Shown: piece by piece, positions 17,840-26,172 of the stretch | Position numbering within the stretch: position 1 is the stretch's first letter | Layout: every line of letters begins with the position of its first letter | Source: Streptomyces sp. NBC_00483 | GTDB lineage: Bacteria > Actinomycetota > Actinomycetes > Streptomycetales > Streptomycetaceae | Length of the DNA stretch: 64,000 nucleotides | NCBI RefSeq assembly: GCF_036013745.1 | Contig: NZ_CP107880.1 | Span: 4,960,001 to 5,024,000 of the forward strand | Reading direction: 5' to 3' | Made by a program: the position numbers and the translations under genes | The notes under the pieces: generated by a model | What the model was told of the DNA's origin: nothing | Database searches by the model: none | Seen by the model: only the letters and a program-made list of their open reading frames with translations

Positions 17840-18319
17840 ATGCCCTCCGACCCGCAGAAAGACCCGCAGCAGGCGCCCCCGCAGCCGCCGCAGAAAGCGG
17901 CGGCCGGGCGGCAGGACCGGGACCTCGCCTTCGAACTGCTCGCCCGCGTGCCCTACGGCCGCGTCGCGACCAGCATGCGCGCCCTGCCCTTCCTCGCCTC
18001 CACCCGCCACATCGTGGCCGACGGACGGCTTCTGCTGCGCATGCACCGCGGCCTCGGCTACCACGAGGCGTGCATCGGCAGCGTCGTCGCCTACGGGGCG
18101 GACAACCTGGGGCAGGAGCGCCCCGAGGACGCGGGCCAGTGGTCCGTGCAGTGCGTCGGCACCTGCGAGCAGGTCGAGCCGACCACGGCCGACCTCGAAC
18201 TCTTCGGTCCCGCCCCGCACTACGCGGACGACGAGCCCTTCGACCCGGTCTACCTGCACGTCGCCCCGCAGTTCGTGACGGTGCACGAGCTGCGGGGCGG
18301 TTCGGCTCAGCGGAGCTGA
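17840..18319 (+). CDS. Pyridoxamine 5'-phosphate oxidase-like (split-barrel flavin-binding) protein
   Basis: The protein has 159 aa. After a Gln/Pro-rich N-terminus, the split-barrel core is recognisable: LLARVPYGRVATSMRALPFLASTRHIV, DGRLLLRMHRG and VAYGADNLGQ. Such small actinobacterial members bind FMN, F420 or haem; the cofactor is not decidable here. It stands alone, 110 bp after the response regulator on the same strand. Confidence 0.75.
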   Translation: MPSDPQKDPQQAPPQPPQKAAAGRQDRDLAFELLARVPYGRVATSMRALPFLASTRHIVADGRLLLRMHRGLGYHEACIGSVVAYGADNLGQERPEDAGQWSVQCVGTCEQVEPTTADLELFGPAPHYADDEPFDPVYLHVAPQFVTVHELRGGSAQRS

Positions 18320-18324
18320 TTCAG

Positions 18325-18345
18325 CGGGGTCCGGGGCGGAGCCCC
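18325..18345. repeat. Partial dispersed GC-rich repeat
   Basis: GGGGTCCGGGGCGGAGCCCC matches the core of the family seen at 9579-9732 and 12980-13026. Here it separates the convergent flavin-barrel and kinase genes. Confidence 0.65.
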
Positions 18346-18363
18346 GTGGTGTGGCCGGGCGGA

Positions 18364-19953
18364 CTACTCGGCGCTGTCGCCGCCGGTGTCGCCACCCGTG
18401 TCGCCGCCGGTGTCACCACCGATGATGCCGCCGTCGTCACCACCCGTGCCGCCGTTGCCGTCGTCGGGCTGCGAGGGCGTCGGAGTCGGGGTCGGCTTGG
18501 TCGCCGTCTGCGTCGGCGTCGGGTCCGCGCTGGTCGGGTCGCCCGTCGGCTCGTCGGACTGGGTCGGCGACGGGTTCGTCGTCGTGGGCTGCTGCGTCGG
18601 CGTATAGCCGGTGTCGCCGCCCGTGCTCGTACCCGGCTCCTCGGTCGCGTCGTCAGAGGCGTCGTCCGAGGCCGTCTCGCTGGGCTCCGAGCTCTTCTCG
18701 GACTTCGTAACGCTCGGCGACTTCTTGTCGCTGGGGGTCTTGTCCTTGCCGTCGCCACCGCTGAGCGCCCAGGCGACGCCCACCGCGATCGCGATGACCG
18801 CGAGCACGGCGACGATCCACAGCTTGCCGCGGCCGCCTCCCTTGCCCCCGTTCCCGTCGAAGCCGCCGTCGTCGCCGCCCGGCGGGCGCAGCATCGGCTG
18901 CTGGGCCGTGCCGGAGTCGCCGGGGTGCTGCATCGCCGTGGTGGCTGCGACACCCATCGCGGGCGTCGAGCCGCCCTCGTGGGAGTCGATGGGTCCGGTG
19001 TTCCAGGTGCCGGTGTGGCCACCCTGCTCGTACAGCATCTGCAGGCTGTACTGGACGAGCCCGCGCATCTCCTCTGCCGTCTGGAACCGGTCGTCCGGGT
19101 CCTTGGCGAGCGAGCGCATGACGAGGCCGTTCAGCTCCGGCGGCACCTCGTCCAGGACCTCGGACGGCAGCACGGGGGTGTCCTGGACATGCTGGTAGAC
19201 CACGGACAGCGGGGTCTCACCGGTGAACGGCGGGCGCAGCGCGAGAAGTTCGTAGAGCAGGCAGCCGACGGCGTACAGGTCGGAGCGGTGGTCGACGGCC
19301 TTGCCGAGGGCCTGCTCGGGCGAGAGGTACTGCGGGGTGCCCATGACCATGCCGGTCTGCGTCATGGTCGACTGCGCGCCGTGCAGGGCGCGCGCGATGC
19401 CGAAGTCCATCACCTTCACCGCGCCGGTGTTGGTGATGATCACGTTCGCGGGCTTGATGTCGCGGTGCACGATGCCGTGCTGGTGCGAATAGGCGAGCGC
19501 TTCCAGGACACCCGAGACGATGATCAGGGCCTGTTCGGCACCCGGAGCCTCCGCGCTGAGCAGGAGGTCGCGGATGGTGCGGCCCTCGACCAGCTCCATG
19601 ACGATGTACGGGACGGTGCTCCCGGCGACGACGTCCTCGCCGGAGTCGTAGACCGCCACGACCGCGTGGTGGTTGAGCCCCGCGACCGACTGTGCCTCGC
19701 GGGTGAAGCGGGCCTTGGAGACCGGGTCCTCGGCGAGATCGGAGCGGAGCAGCTTGACGGCGACCGTGCGCCCGAGGCGTACGTCCTCGGCCGCGAAGAC
19801 CTCCGCCATGCCACCCCGGCCGAGTCTGCCGGTCAGTCGATACCGACCGTCCCCGACGAGCCCGCCGTTACCCCACATCTCCGGCGCATCTGACATACCG
19901 CCGCCAGTCGCCTCGGGGTCGGACGGGCCCTGAGCGCGCTGCTGCTGTGCCAT
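18364..19953 (-). CDS. Membrane-anchored Ser/Thr protein kinase without PASTA domains
   Basis: The protein has 529 aa from the ATG at 19953, with GAGGA upstream. The kinase domain (about residues 38-300) has GRLGRGGMAEVFAAED (P-loop), VAVKLL (Lys), HRDIKPANV (catalytic loop), MDFGIAR (DFG) and GTPQYLSPEQ. A juxtamembrane linker leads to one TM helix (LWIVAVLAVIAIAVGVAWAL). The external tail is about 130 aa, Thr/Pro/Ser/Asp-rich, and ends in GGDTGGDTGGDTGGDS encoded by 12-bp repeats. This replaces the PASTA sensor of PknB, so a different extracytoplasmic signal, or cell-wall association of the tail, is inferred. The gene is monocistronic. Confidence 0.9.
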   Translation of the reverse strand: MAQQQRAQGPSDPEATGGGMSDAPEMWGNGGLVGDGRYRLTGRLGRGGMAEVFAAEDVRLGRTVAVKLLRSDLAEDPVSKARFTREAQSVAGLNHHAVVAVYDSGEDVVAGSTVPYIVMELVEGRTIRDLLLSAEAPGAEQALIIVSGVLEALAYSHQHGIVHRDIKPANVIITNTGAVKVMDFGIARALHGAQSTMTQTGMVMGTPQYLSPEQALGKAVDHRSDLYAVGCLLYELLALRPPFTGETPLSVVYQHVQDTPVLPSEVLDEVPPELNGLVMRSLAKDPDDRFQTAEEMRGLVQYSLQMLYEQGGHTGTWNTGPIDSHEGGSTPAMGVAATTAMQHPGDSGTAQQPMLRPPGGDDGGFDGNGGKGGGRGKLWIVAVLAVIAIAVGVAWALSGGDGKDKTPSDKKSPSVTKSEKSSEPSETASDDASDDATEEPGTSTGGDTGYTPTQQPTTTNPSPTQSDEPTGDPTSADPTPTQTATKPTPTPTPSQPDDGNGGTGGDDGGIIGGDTGGDTGGDTGGDSAE

Positions 19954-20199
19954 CAGTCCTCGCCGTCGTTTCTGTCCGTGCTGCCGGATCCATATCGGAG
20001 TACGCGCGGTTGCGAAATACCGACTCCGTCGGGCCACGCTACAGGCATCGGCCATGTCGCTGTTCCGAGATGGACCGGACATCCAACCCGTTGCCGTGCA
20101 GGCCTTGCAAATCGTGAGCAGGATATTTGTAGGCGGCCGATGACGAATTCGTGATCACTTGGGGCGATCGGCATCTGTCGTCCGGTGGCCAAGTTCACG
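19954..20199. promoter_or_regulatory. Upstream region of the Ser/Thr kinase gene
   Basis: With the adjacent terminator, this forms a 348-bp gene-free stretch between bpa and the kinase. It contains an AT-richer island (about 20105-20160) that probably carries the kinase promoter. I see no clear operator. Confidence 0.4.
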
Positions 20200-20240
20200 C
20201 ATACGTAGGGGCCCGTCTTGAAGACGGGCCCCTACGTATG
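20200..20240. terminator. Strong perfect hairpin downstream of bpa
   Basis: Arms CATACGTAGGGGCCCGTCT and AGACGGGCCCCTACGTATG form a perfect 19-bp stem with a 3-nt loop. It lies about 60 bp beyond the bpa stop and upstream of the kinase promoter, so it should insulate the two same-strand genes. Confidence 0.85.
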
Positions 20241-20301
20241 TGCACCTGTGTACTTGTTGACCTGGAGGTTGACCTGTCCGCCGGCCCACCTGTCCGCCGA
20301 C

Positions 20302-20847
20302 CTAGAGGTACGGACCGCCCGAGCGGCCGCCCGCGCGCGGGTCCTCGTCCTCTTCCTCGCCGCCGCCGACGCCGGGCGGCAGCGCCCGGCGCATCTGCTC
20401 GAGCTGGGCGCGCGCCGCCATCTGCTGGGCGAACAACGTCGTCTGGATCCCGTGGAAGAGCCCCTCGAGCCAGCCCACCAGCTGGGCCTGCGCGATGCGC
20501 AGCTCGGCGTCGCTCGGGGTCGCCTCCTCCGTGAAGGGCAGGGAGAGCCGCTCCAGTTCCTCGACAAGTTCGGGGGCGAGGCCGTCCTCGAGCTCCTTGA
20601 CCGAACTGGAATGGATCTCCTTGAGGCGCTGCCGGCTCGCTTCATCGAGGGGAGCCGCGCGCACCTCTTCGAGCAGCTGCTTGATCATGCTGCCGATGCG
20701 CATCACCTTGGCGGGCTGTTCCACCATGTCGGTCACCGGGATCTCGCGGGACTCGTCGCCGCCACCGCCGCCAAGCGCCATGCCGTCCTGGCCCACGACC
20801 AGGACCTGCGGGTTCTCCGGCGACTGTTCGTTCCTCGGCATCTCCAT
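20302..20847 (-). CDS. bpa: Bacterial proteasome activator (Bpa/PafE, DUF2587)
   Basis: The protein has 181 aa from MEMPRNEQSPENPQVLVVG. The helical core (PAKVMRIGSMIKQLLEEVR through AELRIAQAQLVGWLEGLFHG) matches the DUF2587 family, which forms a dodecameric ATP-independent ring. The C-terminus is GGPYL; mycobacterial PafE ends GQYL, the tail that docks on and opens the 20S proteasome. The Gly-x-Tyr-Leu pattern is therefore kept, with Pro at the variable position. The role inferred is degradation of unfolded proteins by the 20S core, which is encoded elsewhere. Two nearby ATGs make the exact start uncertain by two codons. Confidence 0.88.
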   Translation of the reverse strand: MEMPRNEQSPENPQVLVVGQDGMALGGGGGDESREIPVTDMVEQPAKVMRIGSMIKQLLEEVRAAPLDEASRQRLKEIHSSSVKELEDGLAPELVEELERLSLPFTEEATPSDAELRIAQAQLVGWLEGLFHGIQTTLFAQQMAARAQLEQMRRALPPGVGGGEEEDEDPRAGGRSGGPYL

Positions 20848-21008
20848 GCCGCCATTCTCTCGTACCTCGCTGTCACATCTCGGTGGTGCCCCCGTTCGGA
20901 GCTGATCCACCATGCCGGGCGGGACGAAATCCGGCGTGCCTGTTTTTTCCCGCTATGTGAGGCTTAGCGCAGGCATCTGGACGAACCGGGAGCGGAAGGG
21001 GGCTGGGA

Positions 21009-21467
21009 ATGCGACGGCTTCGGTGGGTGGCCGGGCTTCTCTTCTCCGCGCTGCTGTTCCTGGCGGCGCCCGTGTCCCTGTCGTACGCCGCCGGGTCCTC
21101 GTCTTACGCTGCCGGGTCCTCTTCGTACGCCGTCGAGGCTCGCTCGGGCGCCGCCGGGCCCCATGCGTACGTCGCCGAGCCCTCGCCGCACGGGTCCCTC
21201 GCGGGGAGCCGTGCGGGGGTGGGCCGGATCCCGCCGGGGCGCGAGCTGCCCACGCCTGACACCACCGGGGCCGTGCTGCCCCCGGCCCCCACCGAGCCGC
21301 CGCCCGCCGTGTCGCAGGAGCCGCGCCCCGAGCGGCCCACCGCCCCCGAAGGGCAGGCCGTCGGCGAGCCCGGGACCGGGCCCTTGGTGAACGTGCTGCC
21401 ACTGGGGGCAGGACTGCTGCTCACCGGGCTCGGCCTCGGGTTCCTGGCGCTGCGGCTGCGCCGGTGA
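21009..21467 (+). CDS. Small secreted/anchored Pro-rich protein of unknown function
   Basis: The protein has 152 aa. It has an N-terminal signal peptide (RRLRWVAGLLFSALLFLAAP), a low-complexity region with repeated SYAAGSSS, a Pro/Ala/Glu-rich stalk (PPAPTEPPPAVSQEP) and a C-terminal hydrophobic segment (LPLGAGLLLTGLGLGFLALR) ending in Arg residues. This layout is membrane-anchored at the C-terminus with an exposed stalk. There is no LPXTG/LAXTG sorting motif. I do not recognise the family. Confidence 0.65.
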   Translation: MRRLRWVAGLLFSALLFLAAPVSLSYAAGSSSYAAGSSSYAVEARSGAAGPHAYVAEPSPHGSLAGSRAGVGRIPPGRELPTPDTTGAVLPPAPTEPPPAVSQEPRPERPTAPEGQAVGEPGTGPLVNVLPLGAGLLLTGLGLGFLALRLRR

Positions 21468-21477
21468 CGCCTGCCGG

Positions 21478-22458
21478 CTACTGGTTGGTGAGCAGGACCT
21501 TGCCGATGTGACCCGACTCCTCCAGGACCCGGTGGCCCTGCGCGGCGTCGCTCATCGGAAGCGTCCGGTCCACGATCGGCCGCACATGGCCGCCCTCGAC
21601 CAGCGGCCACACGTGCTCGCGCACGGCAGCGACGACCGCCGCCTTCTCGGTCAGCGGGCGGGCCCGCAGCGTGGTCGCGGTGATGGCGCCGCGCTTGCCG
21701 AGCAGCGTGGCGATGTTCAGCTCGCCCTTCACCCCGCCCTGCATGCCGATGATGGCGAGCCGGCCGCTGGTGGCGAGGGCGTCGACGTTCCGGTTCAGGT
21801 ACTTGGCGCCCATGTTGTCGAGGATGACGTCGGCGCCCGCCCCGCCCGTGGCGTTCTTGATCTCTTCCACGAAGTCCTGCTCGCGGTAGTTGATCAGGAT
21901 GTCCGCGCCGAGCTCCCCGCAGAAGTCGAGCTTCTCCTTGGTGCCGGCCGTGACCGCGACCTTGGCGCCGACCGCCTTCGCGAGCTGGATCGCCATGGTG
22001 CCGATGCCGCTGGAGCCGCCGTGCACGAGGAAGGTCTCGCCGGGCCGCAGGTTGGCGATCATGAAGACGTTGGACCAGACGGTGCAGGTCACCTCGGGCA
22101 GCGCGGCGGCCGTGGCCAGGTCGAGGCCCCCCGGCACCGGGAGGAGCTGCCCCGCGGGGACGACGACCTTCTCGGCGTACCCGCCGCCCACGAGCAGCGC
22201 GCACACCTCGTCGCCTACCGACCAGCCGGAGACGCCGGTGCCGAGCTCGACGATCCGGCCGGAGCACTCCAGGCCGGGATAGGGGGAGGTGCCGGGCGGC
22301 GGGCTGTAGAAGCCCTGCCGCTGGAGCAGATCGGCGCGGTTGACGGCGCTGGAGACCACCTCGACCAGGACCTCGCCCTCGCCGGGTACGGGGTCGGGGA
22401 CCTCCGTCCAGACGAGCGCCTCGGGTCCGCCGGGTTCCGTGATCGTGATCGCATGCAT
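21478..22458 (-). CDS. Zinc-free quinone oxidoreductase (MDR superfamily, PIG3/QOR-like)
   Basis: The protein has 326 aa. The GroES-like N-terminal domain contains AVNRADLLQRQGFYSPPPG, typical of PIG3-type NADPH:quinone reductases. The Rossmann domain has the nucleotide-binding VHGGSSGIGTMAIQLAKAVGA. Catalytic zinc ligands are absent. It is expected to reduce quinones with NADPH in the cytoplasm. It lies convergent with the Pro-rich gene and 60 bp beyond the channel gene on the same strand. Confidence 0.88.
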   Translation of the reverse strand: MHAITITEPGGPEALVWTEVPDPVPGEGEVLVEVVSSAVNRADLLQRQGFYSPPPGTSPYPGLECSGRIVELGTGVSGWSVGDEVCALLVGGGYAEKVVVPAGQLLPVPGGLDLATAAALPEVTCTVWSNVFMIANLRPGETFLVHGGSSGIGTMAIQLAKAVGAKVAVTAGTKEKLDFCGELGADILINYREQDFVEEIKNATGGAGADVILDNMGAKYLNRNVDALATSGRLAIIGMQGGVKGELNIATLLGKRGAITATTLRARPLTEKAAVVAAVREHVWPLVEGGHVRPIVDRTLPMSDAAQGHRVLEESGHIGKVLLTNQ

Positions 22459-22518
22459 GGCCGCGAGGCTACTCCCGTGGATCAGCCGCGTGGAGAGGGT
22501 CGGCCCGTGCGGAGAGGA

Positions 22519-23616
22519 TCAGCTGCGCGGAGTGGGCTTCATGTCCGGTGCCAGCTGGGTCTTGGGCGTGACGCGGGTGATCGTGATGAGGCGGTCCGTC
22601 AGCTTGAGCGAGCCGACGGCCGAGTCGTCGTAGCCGAGTACCCGGTGCCCGCGGATGACGCTGACGACCAGGTCCTCCGTCTCCTTCGGCTGCAGGCCGA
22701 CCTCGGCCTTGGTGACCGGGCGTTCGACCATGTCGAGGCCGGAGCCCTTCTGGATGAGGTCCTCCATGACCATGCCCGCGTGCGGGCTGAGCACGGACAG
22801 GCCGAGCAGCCGCCCCGCCGCACTGGCGCTGGTGATGACGGCGTCGGCGCCGGACTGGCGCAGCAGCGGCGCGTTCTCCTCCTCGCGGACCGCGGCGACG
22901 ATCTTCGCCCCGCGGTTCAACTGCCGCGCGGTGAGCGTCACGAGGACCGCCGTGTCGTCGCGCTGCGTCGCGATGATGATCTTCCGCGCCCGCTGTACCT
23001 CAGCCTGCAACAGGACCGAGCTGCGCGTGGCATCGCCCGTCACGCCCGCGTATCCATGGGCGTTGGCGCTCTCGACGACCTTGGGGCTGGGGTCGACCAC
23101 GACGACCTGCTCGGGCTTCAGGCCACTCGCGCAGACGGTCTCCACGGCGCTACGACCCTTGGTTCCGAAGCCGACGACGACAGTGTGGTCACGCAAGGTG
23201 GACCTCCAGCGTTTCAGGCGCCATTCCTCCCGCGTCCGCTCGGTGAGGACTTCGAGCGTGGTGCCGACCAGGATGATCAGGAAGAGCACACGCAGCGGCG
23301 TGATGACGAAGATATTGGTGAGCCGCGCCGCGTCGCTGACCGGCGTGATGTCGCCGTATCCCGTGGTGGAGAGCGTGACGGTCGCGTAGTAGAACGAGTC
23401 GAGCAGGTCGACATGGCCATCTGAGTTGTCGTTGTAGCCGTCTCTGTCGATCCACACGATCAGTGCGGTGACGACGAGCACGGTGAGCGCTATCAGCACG
23501 CGCCGGGCCACTTGGAGGAGCGGACGCTCGACGACCTGCCGGGGAAGTTTCACCCGGTAGGTCGCGGTCCGCTCGTCCTCTTGGCGTGCGATGGCGTCAT
23601 CGCCGGCCAGTTTCAC
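22519..23616 (-). CDS. Two-TM potassium channel with RCK (TrkA-N/TrkA-C) domain
   Basis: The protein has 365 aa from the GTG at 23616; a longer open frame upstream is antisense noise over moeA. TM1 is RVLIALTVLVVTALIVWI. The pore helix and selectivity filter are SFYYATVTLSTTGYGDITP (TGYGD). TM2 is NIFVITPLRVLFLIILVGTT. A cytosolic RCK Rossmann domain (TVVVGFGTKGRSAVETVCASG) and a TrkA-C domain follow. It is a K+-selective, ligand-gated (MthK-like) channel. The start codon overlaps the moeA stop (GTGA), and a perfect parS palindrome covers this junction. Confidence 0.9.
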   Translation of the reverse strand: MKLAGDDAIARQEDERTATYRVKLPRQVVERPLLQVARRVLIALTVLVVTALIVWIDRDGYNDNSDGHVDLLDSFYYATVTLSTTGYGDITPVSDAARLTNIFVITPLRVLFLIILVGTTLEVLTERTREEWRLKRWRSTLRDHTVVVGFGTKGRSAVETVCASGLKPEQVVVVDPSPKVVESANAHGYAGVTGDATRSSVLLQAEVQRARKIIIATQRDDTAVLVTLTARQLNRGAKIVAAVREEENAPLLRQSGADAVITSASAAGRLLGLSVLSPHAGMVMEDLIQKGSGLDMVERPVTKAEVGLQPKETEDLVVSVIRGHRVLGYDDSAVGSLKLTDRLITITRVTPKTQLAPDMKPTPRS

Positions 23617-23623
23617 GTGAAAC
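23610..23623. other. parS: parS site (ParB-binding centromere), perfect 14-bp match
   Basis: GTTTCACGTGAAAC is a perfect palindrome identical to the Streptomyces parS consensus, and the flanks extend it to TGTTTCACGTGAAACA. It encodes the last codons and stop of moeA and the first codons of the potassium channel. In Streptomyces, ParB loads on about 20 parS sites clustered around oriC to organise chromosomes for sporulation. Confidence 0.93.
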
Positions 23624-25184
23624 ACCCTTCGTTTCCCGCCGGGTTGAGACCGGGCAGGCCAGGGTTCCACGACCACGGCAGGTCGAGGATCTCCACCTCC
23701 TGGCCCTCCGTGGCGCCGCCGGGCGGGATGACGGCGAGCCCATCGGCGGCTGCGATGCCGCGCAGCATGGCCGGACCGTTGTAGTGCAGCGGCACCGCCC
23801 ACTCGTGCCCACTGCCGTCGTCCTGCCGCAGCACGATGGGGATGAGGCGGGTGTCGTGAGGGTGACCGGGGGCGGGCGTGTGCAGGGGTGCGGTGTACGC
23901 GTCCGCGGTCCGGCCCCCGTCCAACTGCCGCTGCCCGCCGTGGGATTGGCGCTGCGCGGAGCTGTGCGTCTGGTCCTGCGCCCGGCCCGAGAGCACCCGG
24001 AGCAGCGGCTCGGCGAGCGTGAGCAGGCCGGAGACGGCGGCCAGCGGGTTGCCGGGGAGGCCGACGAGGTGCTGCCCCTCCTTGAGCCGGGCCAGCAGCA
24101 TCGGGTGGCCGGGGCGGACGGCGACCCCGTCGACGAGGAGTTCGGCGTCGAGGGCGCGCAGGGTGGGGTGCACGTGGTCGACGGGGCCGGACGCGGTGCC
24201 GCCGGTGGTCACGACCAGGTCGGTGCCGGCCTCCCGTACCGCCTTGAGCAGCGCTTTCGCGTCGTCGCCGAGCCTGCGTACGGCGATCACCTCGACGCCG
24301 AGCGCACGCAGCCAGTGCGGGAGCATCGGGCCGAGCGCGTCCCGGATGAGGCCGTCGCGGGGGAGACCGGCGGTGAGCAACTCGTCGCCGAGGATCAGGA
24401 CTTCGACCGTCGGTCGCGGGACGACGGTCAGGGTGTCGTAGCCCGCGGCGGCGGCGAGACCGAGGACGGCCGGGGTGACGAGGGCGCCTGCGGGCAGCAG
24501 CAGTTCGCCGCTGCGGCACTCCTGGCCGCGGGGGCGGATGTCCTGACCGTGGGCGACGGCGTGCAGCGCGTGCAACTGGCCGCCCGCGTCGAGGTGTCCG
24601 TGCTCGCTGCGGATGACGGCCGTGGCGTCCGAGGGCACGCGGGCGCCGGTCGCGATCGCCGCGGCCTCGCCGTCGGTCAGCGGGGCGGGCGGCTCGTGTC
24701 CGGCGAGCAGCCCTTCGCCGCCCACGGCCCAGGGGCCCGGGCCCGCGACGACCCAGCCGTCCATCGCCGAGGTGTCGAAGGAGGGCAGGTCCGTCAGGGC
24801 GGTCAGCGGGGCAGCGAGGACCAGGCCGAGCGCCTGGTCGAGCGGGACGCTGCGCGCTCCGCGGGGGCCGCGTTCGGCCCGTGCGGCGGTGCGGCGGGCC
24901 GTGGCCCAGGAGGTCGCGGCATGTCGGTGCGATGGGGCGGGGACCGGAGTCCCGGGTGTGGCGGAGTTCTGCGGGGTGGTCCGCTCGGTGGTCCGCTCGC
25001 CCTTGGGCTGTTCGTCGCGGCGCCGGTCGTCCTGGTGCGGTTCTCCGTGGCGTTGCTCTCCGTGGTGCCGGCCGCCGTGGGGGCGGTTGTCGTTGGCCAG
25101 GGCGAGTGCCTCGTCCACGTCGACGTCCATCGGATCGACGCCCACCGGGACGGCCTGCGGCGACCGCCCGTTGGGGGCGCTCAT
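23613..25184 (-). CDS. moeA: Molybdopterin molybdenumtransferase
   Basis: The protein has 523 aa, longer than typical MoeA (about 410) because of a disordered His/Arg/Glu/Pro-rich N-terminal extension (residues about 30-100). The core has LPSFDTSAMDGWVV, AIATGARVPSDATAVI, LILGDELL, VVTTGGTASGPVDHVHPTL (molybdopterin-binding MoCF domain) and LVGLPGNPLAAV. A second low-complexity insertion (AQDQTHSSAQRQSHGG) precedes domain IV. It inserts molybdate into adenylylated molybdopterin. It overlaps the mobA-like gene upstream and the channel gene downstream by 4 bp each. Confidence 0.9.
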   Translation of the reverse strand: MSAPNGRSPQAVPVGVDPMDVDVDEALALANDNRPHGGRHHGEQRHGEPHQDDRRRDEQPKGERTTERTTPQNSATPGTPVPAPSHRHAATSWATARRTAARAERGPRGARSVPLDQALGLVLAAPLTALTDLPSFDTSAMDGWVVAGPGPWAVGGEGLLAGHEPPAPLTDGEAAAIATGARVPSDATAVIRSEHGHLDAGGQLHALHAVAHGQDIRPRGQECRSGELLLPAGALVTPAVLGLAAAAGYDTLTVVPRPTVEVLILGDELLTAGLPRDGLIRDALGPMLPHWLRALGVEVIAVRRLGDDAKALLKAVREAGTDLVVTTGGTASGPVDHVHPTLRALDAELLVDGVAVRPGHPMLLARLKEGQHLVGLPGNPLAAVSGLLTLAEPLLRVLSGRAQDQTHSSAQRQSHGGQRQLDGGRTADAYTAPLHTPAPGHPHDTRLIPIVLRQDDGSGHEWAVPLHYNGPAMLRGIAAADGLAVIPPGGATEGQEVEILDLPWSWNPGLPGLNPAGNEGCFT

Positions 25185-26089
25185 CCCGCGTCGTCCGGCT
25201 TGGCCTCGGCCTCCTGCGCCCAGCGATTGGCGAGCTCGGCCGCCTTCGCCGCGGCGGACGCCACGGCTTCGGGGCCGCCTCCTGCCTGCGCCGCCGCGTA
25301 TCCGACGAGGAACGTCGTCAGCGGTGCCGCGGGGCGCGCGACGCCGTGCGCGGCGTCACGGGCGAGGTCGAGCAGGACGCCCGTGTCGACGTCCAGGTCG
25401 ATGCCCAGTTCGTTCTTGGCTGCGGTGATCCATTCGTCAAGCACTCGTCCATGCTCCCTGATACGTGACCGGGCGGCGGCGATGTCGTCCCAGGTGTCGC
25501 AGTCGAACGACGCGACGGGGTCGGTGATGCGGGTCAGCCTGAGGTTACGGGTGAACAGGCGCAGCGGAAGGCCCGAGAGGTCACCGTGTTGGGCCTTGAG
25601 TTCGCCGAGGACGCGTCGCAGTGCCGCGTACCGGTAGGCGGCGACGAGCGGCTGGTCACGGCCGTCGCCGTCGGCCAGCAGCGCGCCGTCGACCGCCTCG
25701 CCGGTCACGCCGTCGTTCGCGCCGCCGAGTTCGCTTTCGGCTTCGAGCGCGTCGAGAAGGCCTCGTACGGTGCGGTCGCCCAGGAACGGCAGATCGGCGG
25801 AGAGCACGAGGATGCTCTCCGCCACCCGTTCCGGTGCGGCCTCGAGTCCCCGAACCCCCGCCTCCAGAGCGGCGAGCGGCCCCCCGCCCGGCGGGTCCTC
25901 GCGGGCCCAGACGACGGGGCGCGCGGTGCGGCGCGGCTCGGCGACCACCACGGTGGCGCGGGCCCCGGCGCACGCGTGCAGGACCCGGTCGAGCAGCGCG
26001 CGACCGCCGACCCGCACACCCGGCTTGTCCGCGCCGCCGAGCCGGCGCGCGCCGCCCCCGGCGAGGACGATGGCGTCGTACGCGTTCAT
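25181..26089 (-). CDS. mobA: MobA-like NTP transferase fused to a DUF6457-type helical domain
   Basis: The protein has 302 aa. The N-terminal nucleotidyltransferase fold has the signature AIVLAGGGARRLGGADKPGV and ILVLSADLPFLG (metal-binding Asp), followed by FDCDTWDDIAAAR. This is MobA/MobA-like, which attaches GMP or CMP to molybdopterin. From about residue 215 a separate helical domain (LDEWITAAKNELGIDLD, FLVGYAAAQAGG) matches the actinobacterial domain annotated DUF6457. Coupling to moeA by an ATGA overlap supports a molybdenum-cofactor role. Confidence 0.85.
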   Translation of the reverse strand: MNAYDAIVLAGGGARRLGGADKPGVRVGGRALLDRVLHACAGARATVVVAEPRRTARPVVWAREDPPGGGPLAALEAGVRGLEAAPERVAESILVLSADLPFLGDRTVRGLLDALEAESELGGANDGVTGEAVDGALLADGDGRDQPLVAAYRYAALRRVLGELKAQHGDLSGLPLRLFTRNLRLTRITDPVASFDCDTWDDIAAARSRIREHGRVLDEWITAAKNELGIDLDVDTGVLLDLARDAAHGVARPAAPLTTFLVGYAAAQAGGGPEAVASAAAKAAELANRWAQEAEAKPDDAG

Positions 26090-26172
26090 CCCCCGAGTAT
26101 GGGCTCACGGGCGATCATTGCCACCAGGCGGGCGGGCGATCCTTGCCATGATCCTTGCCACCGGTCGGCCGG

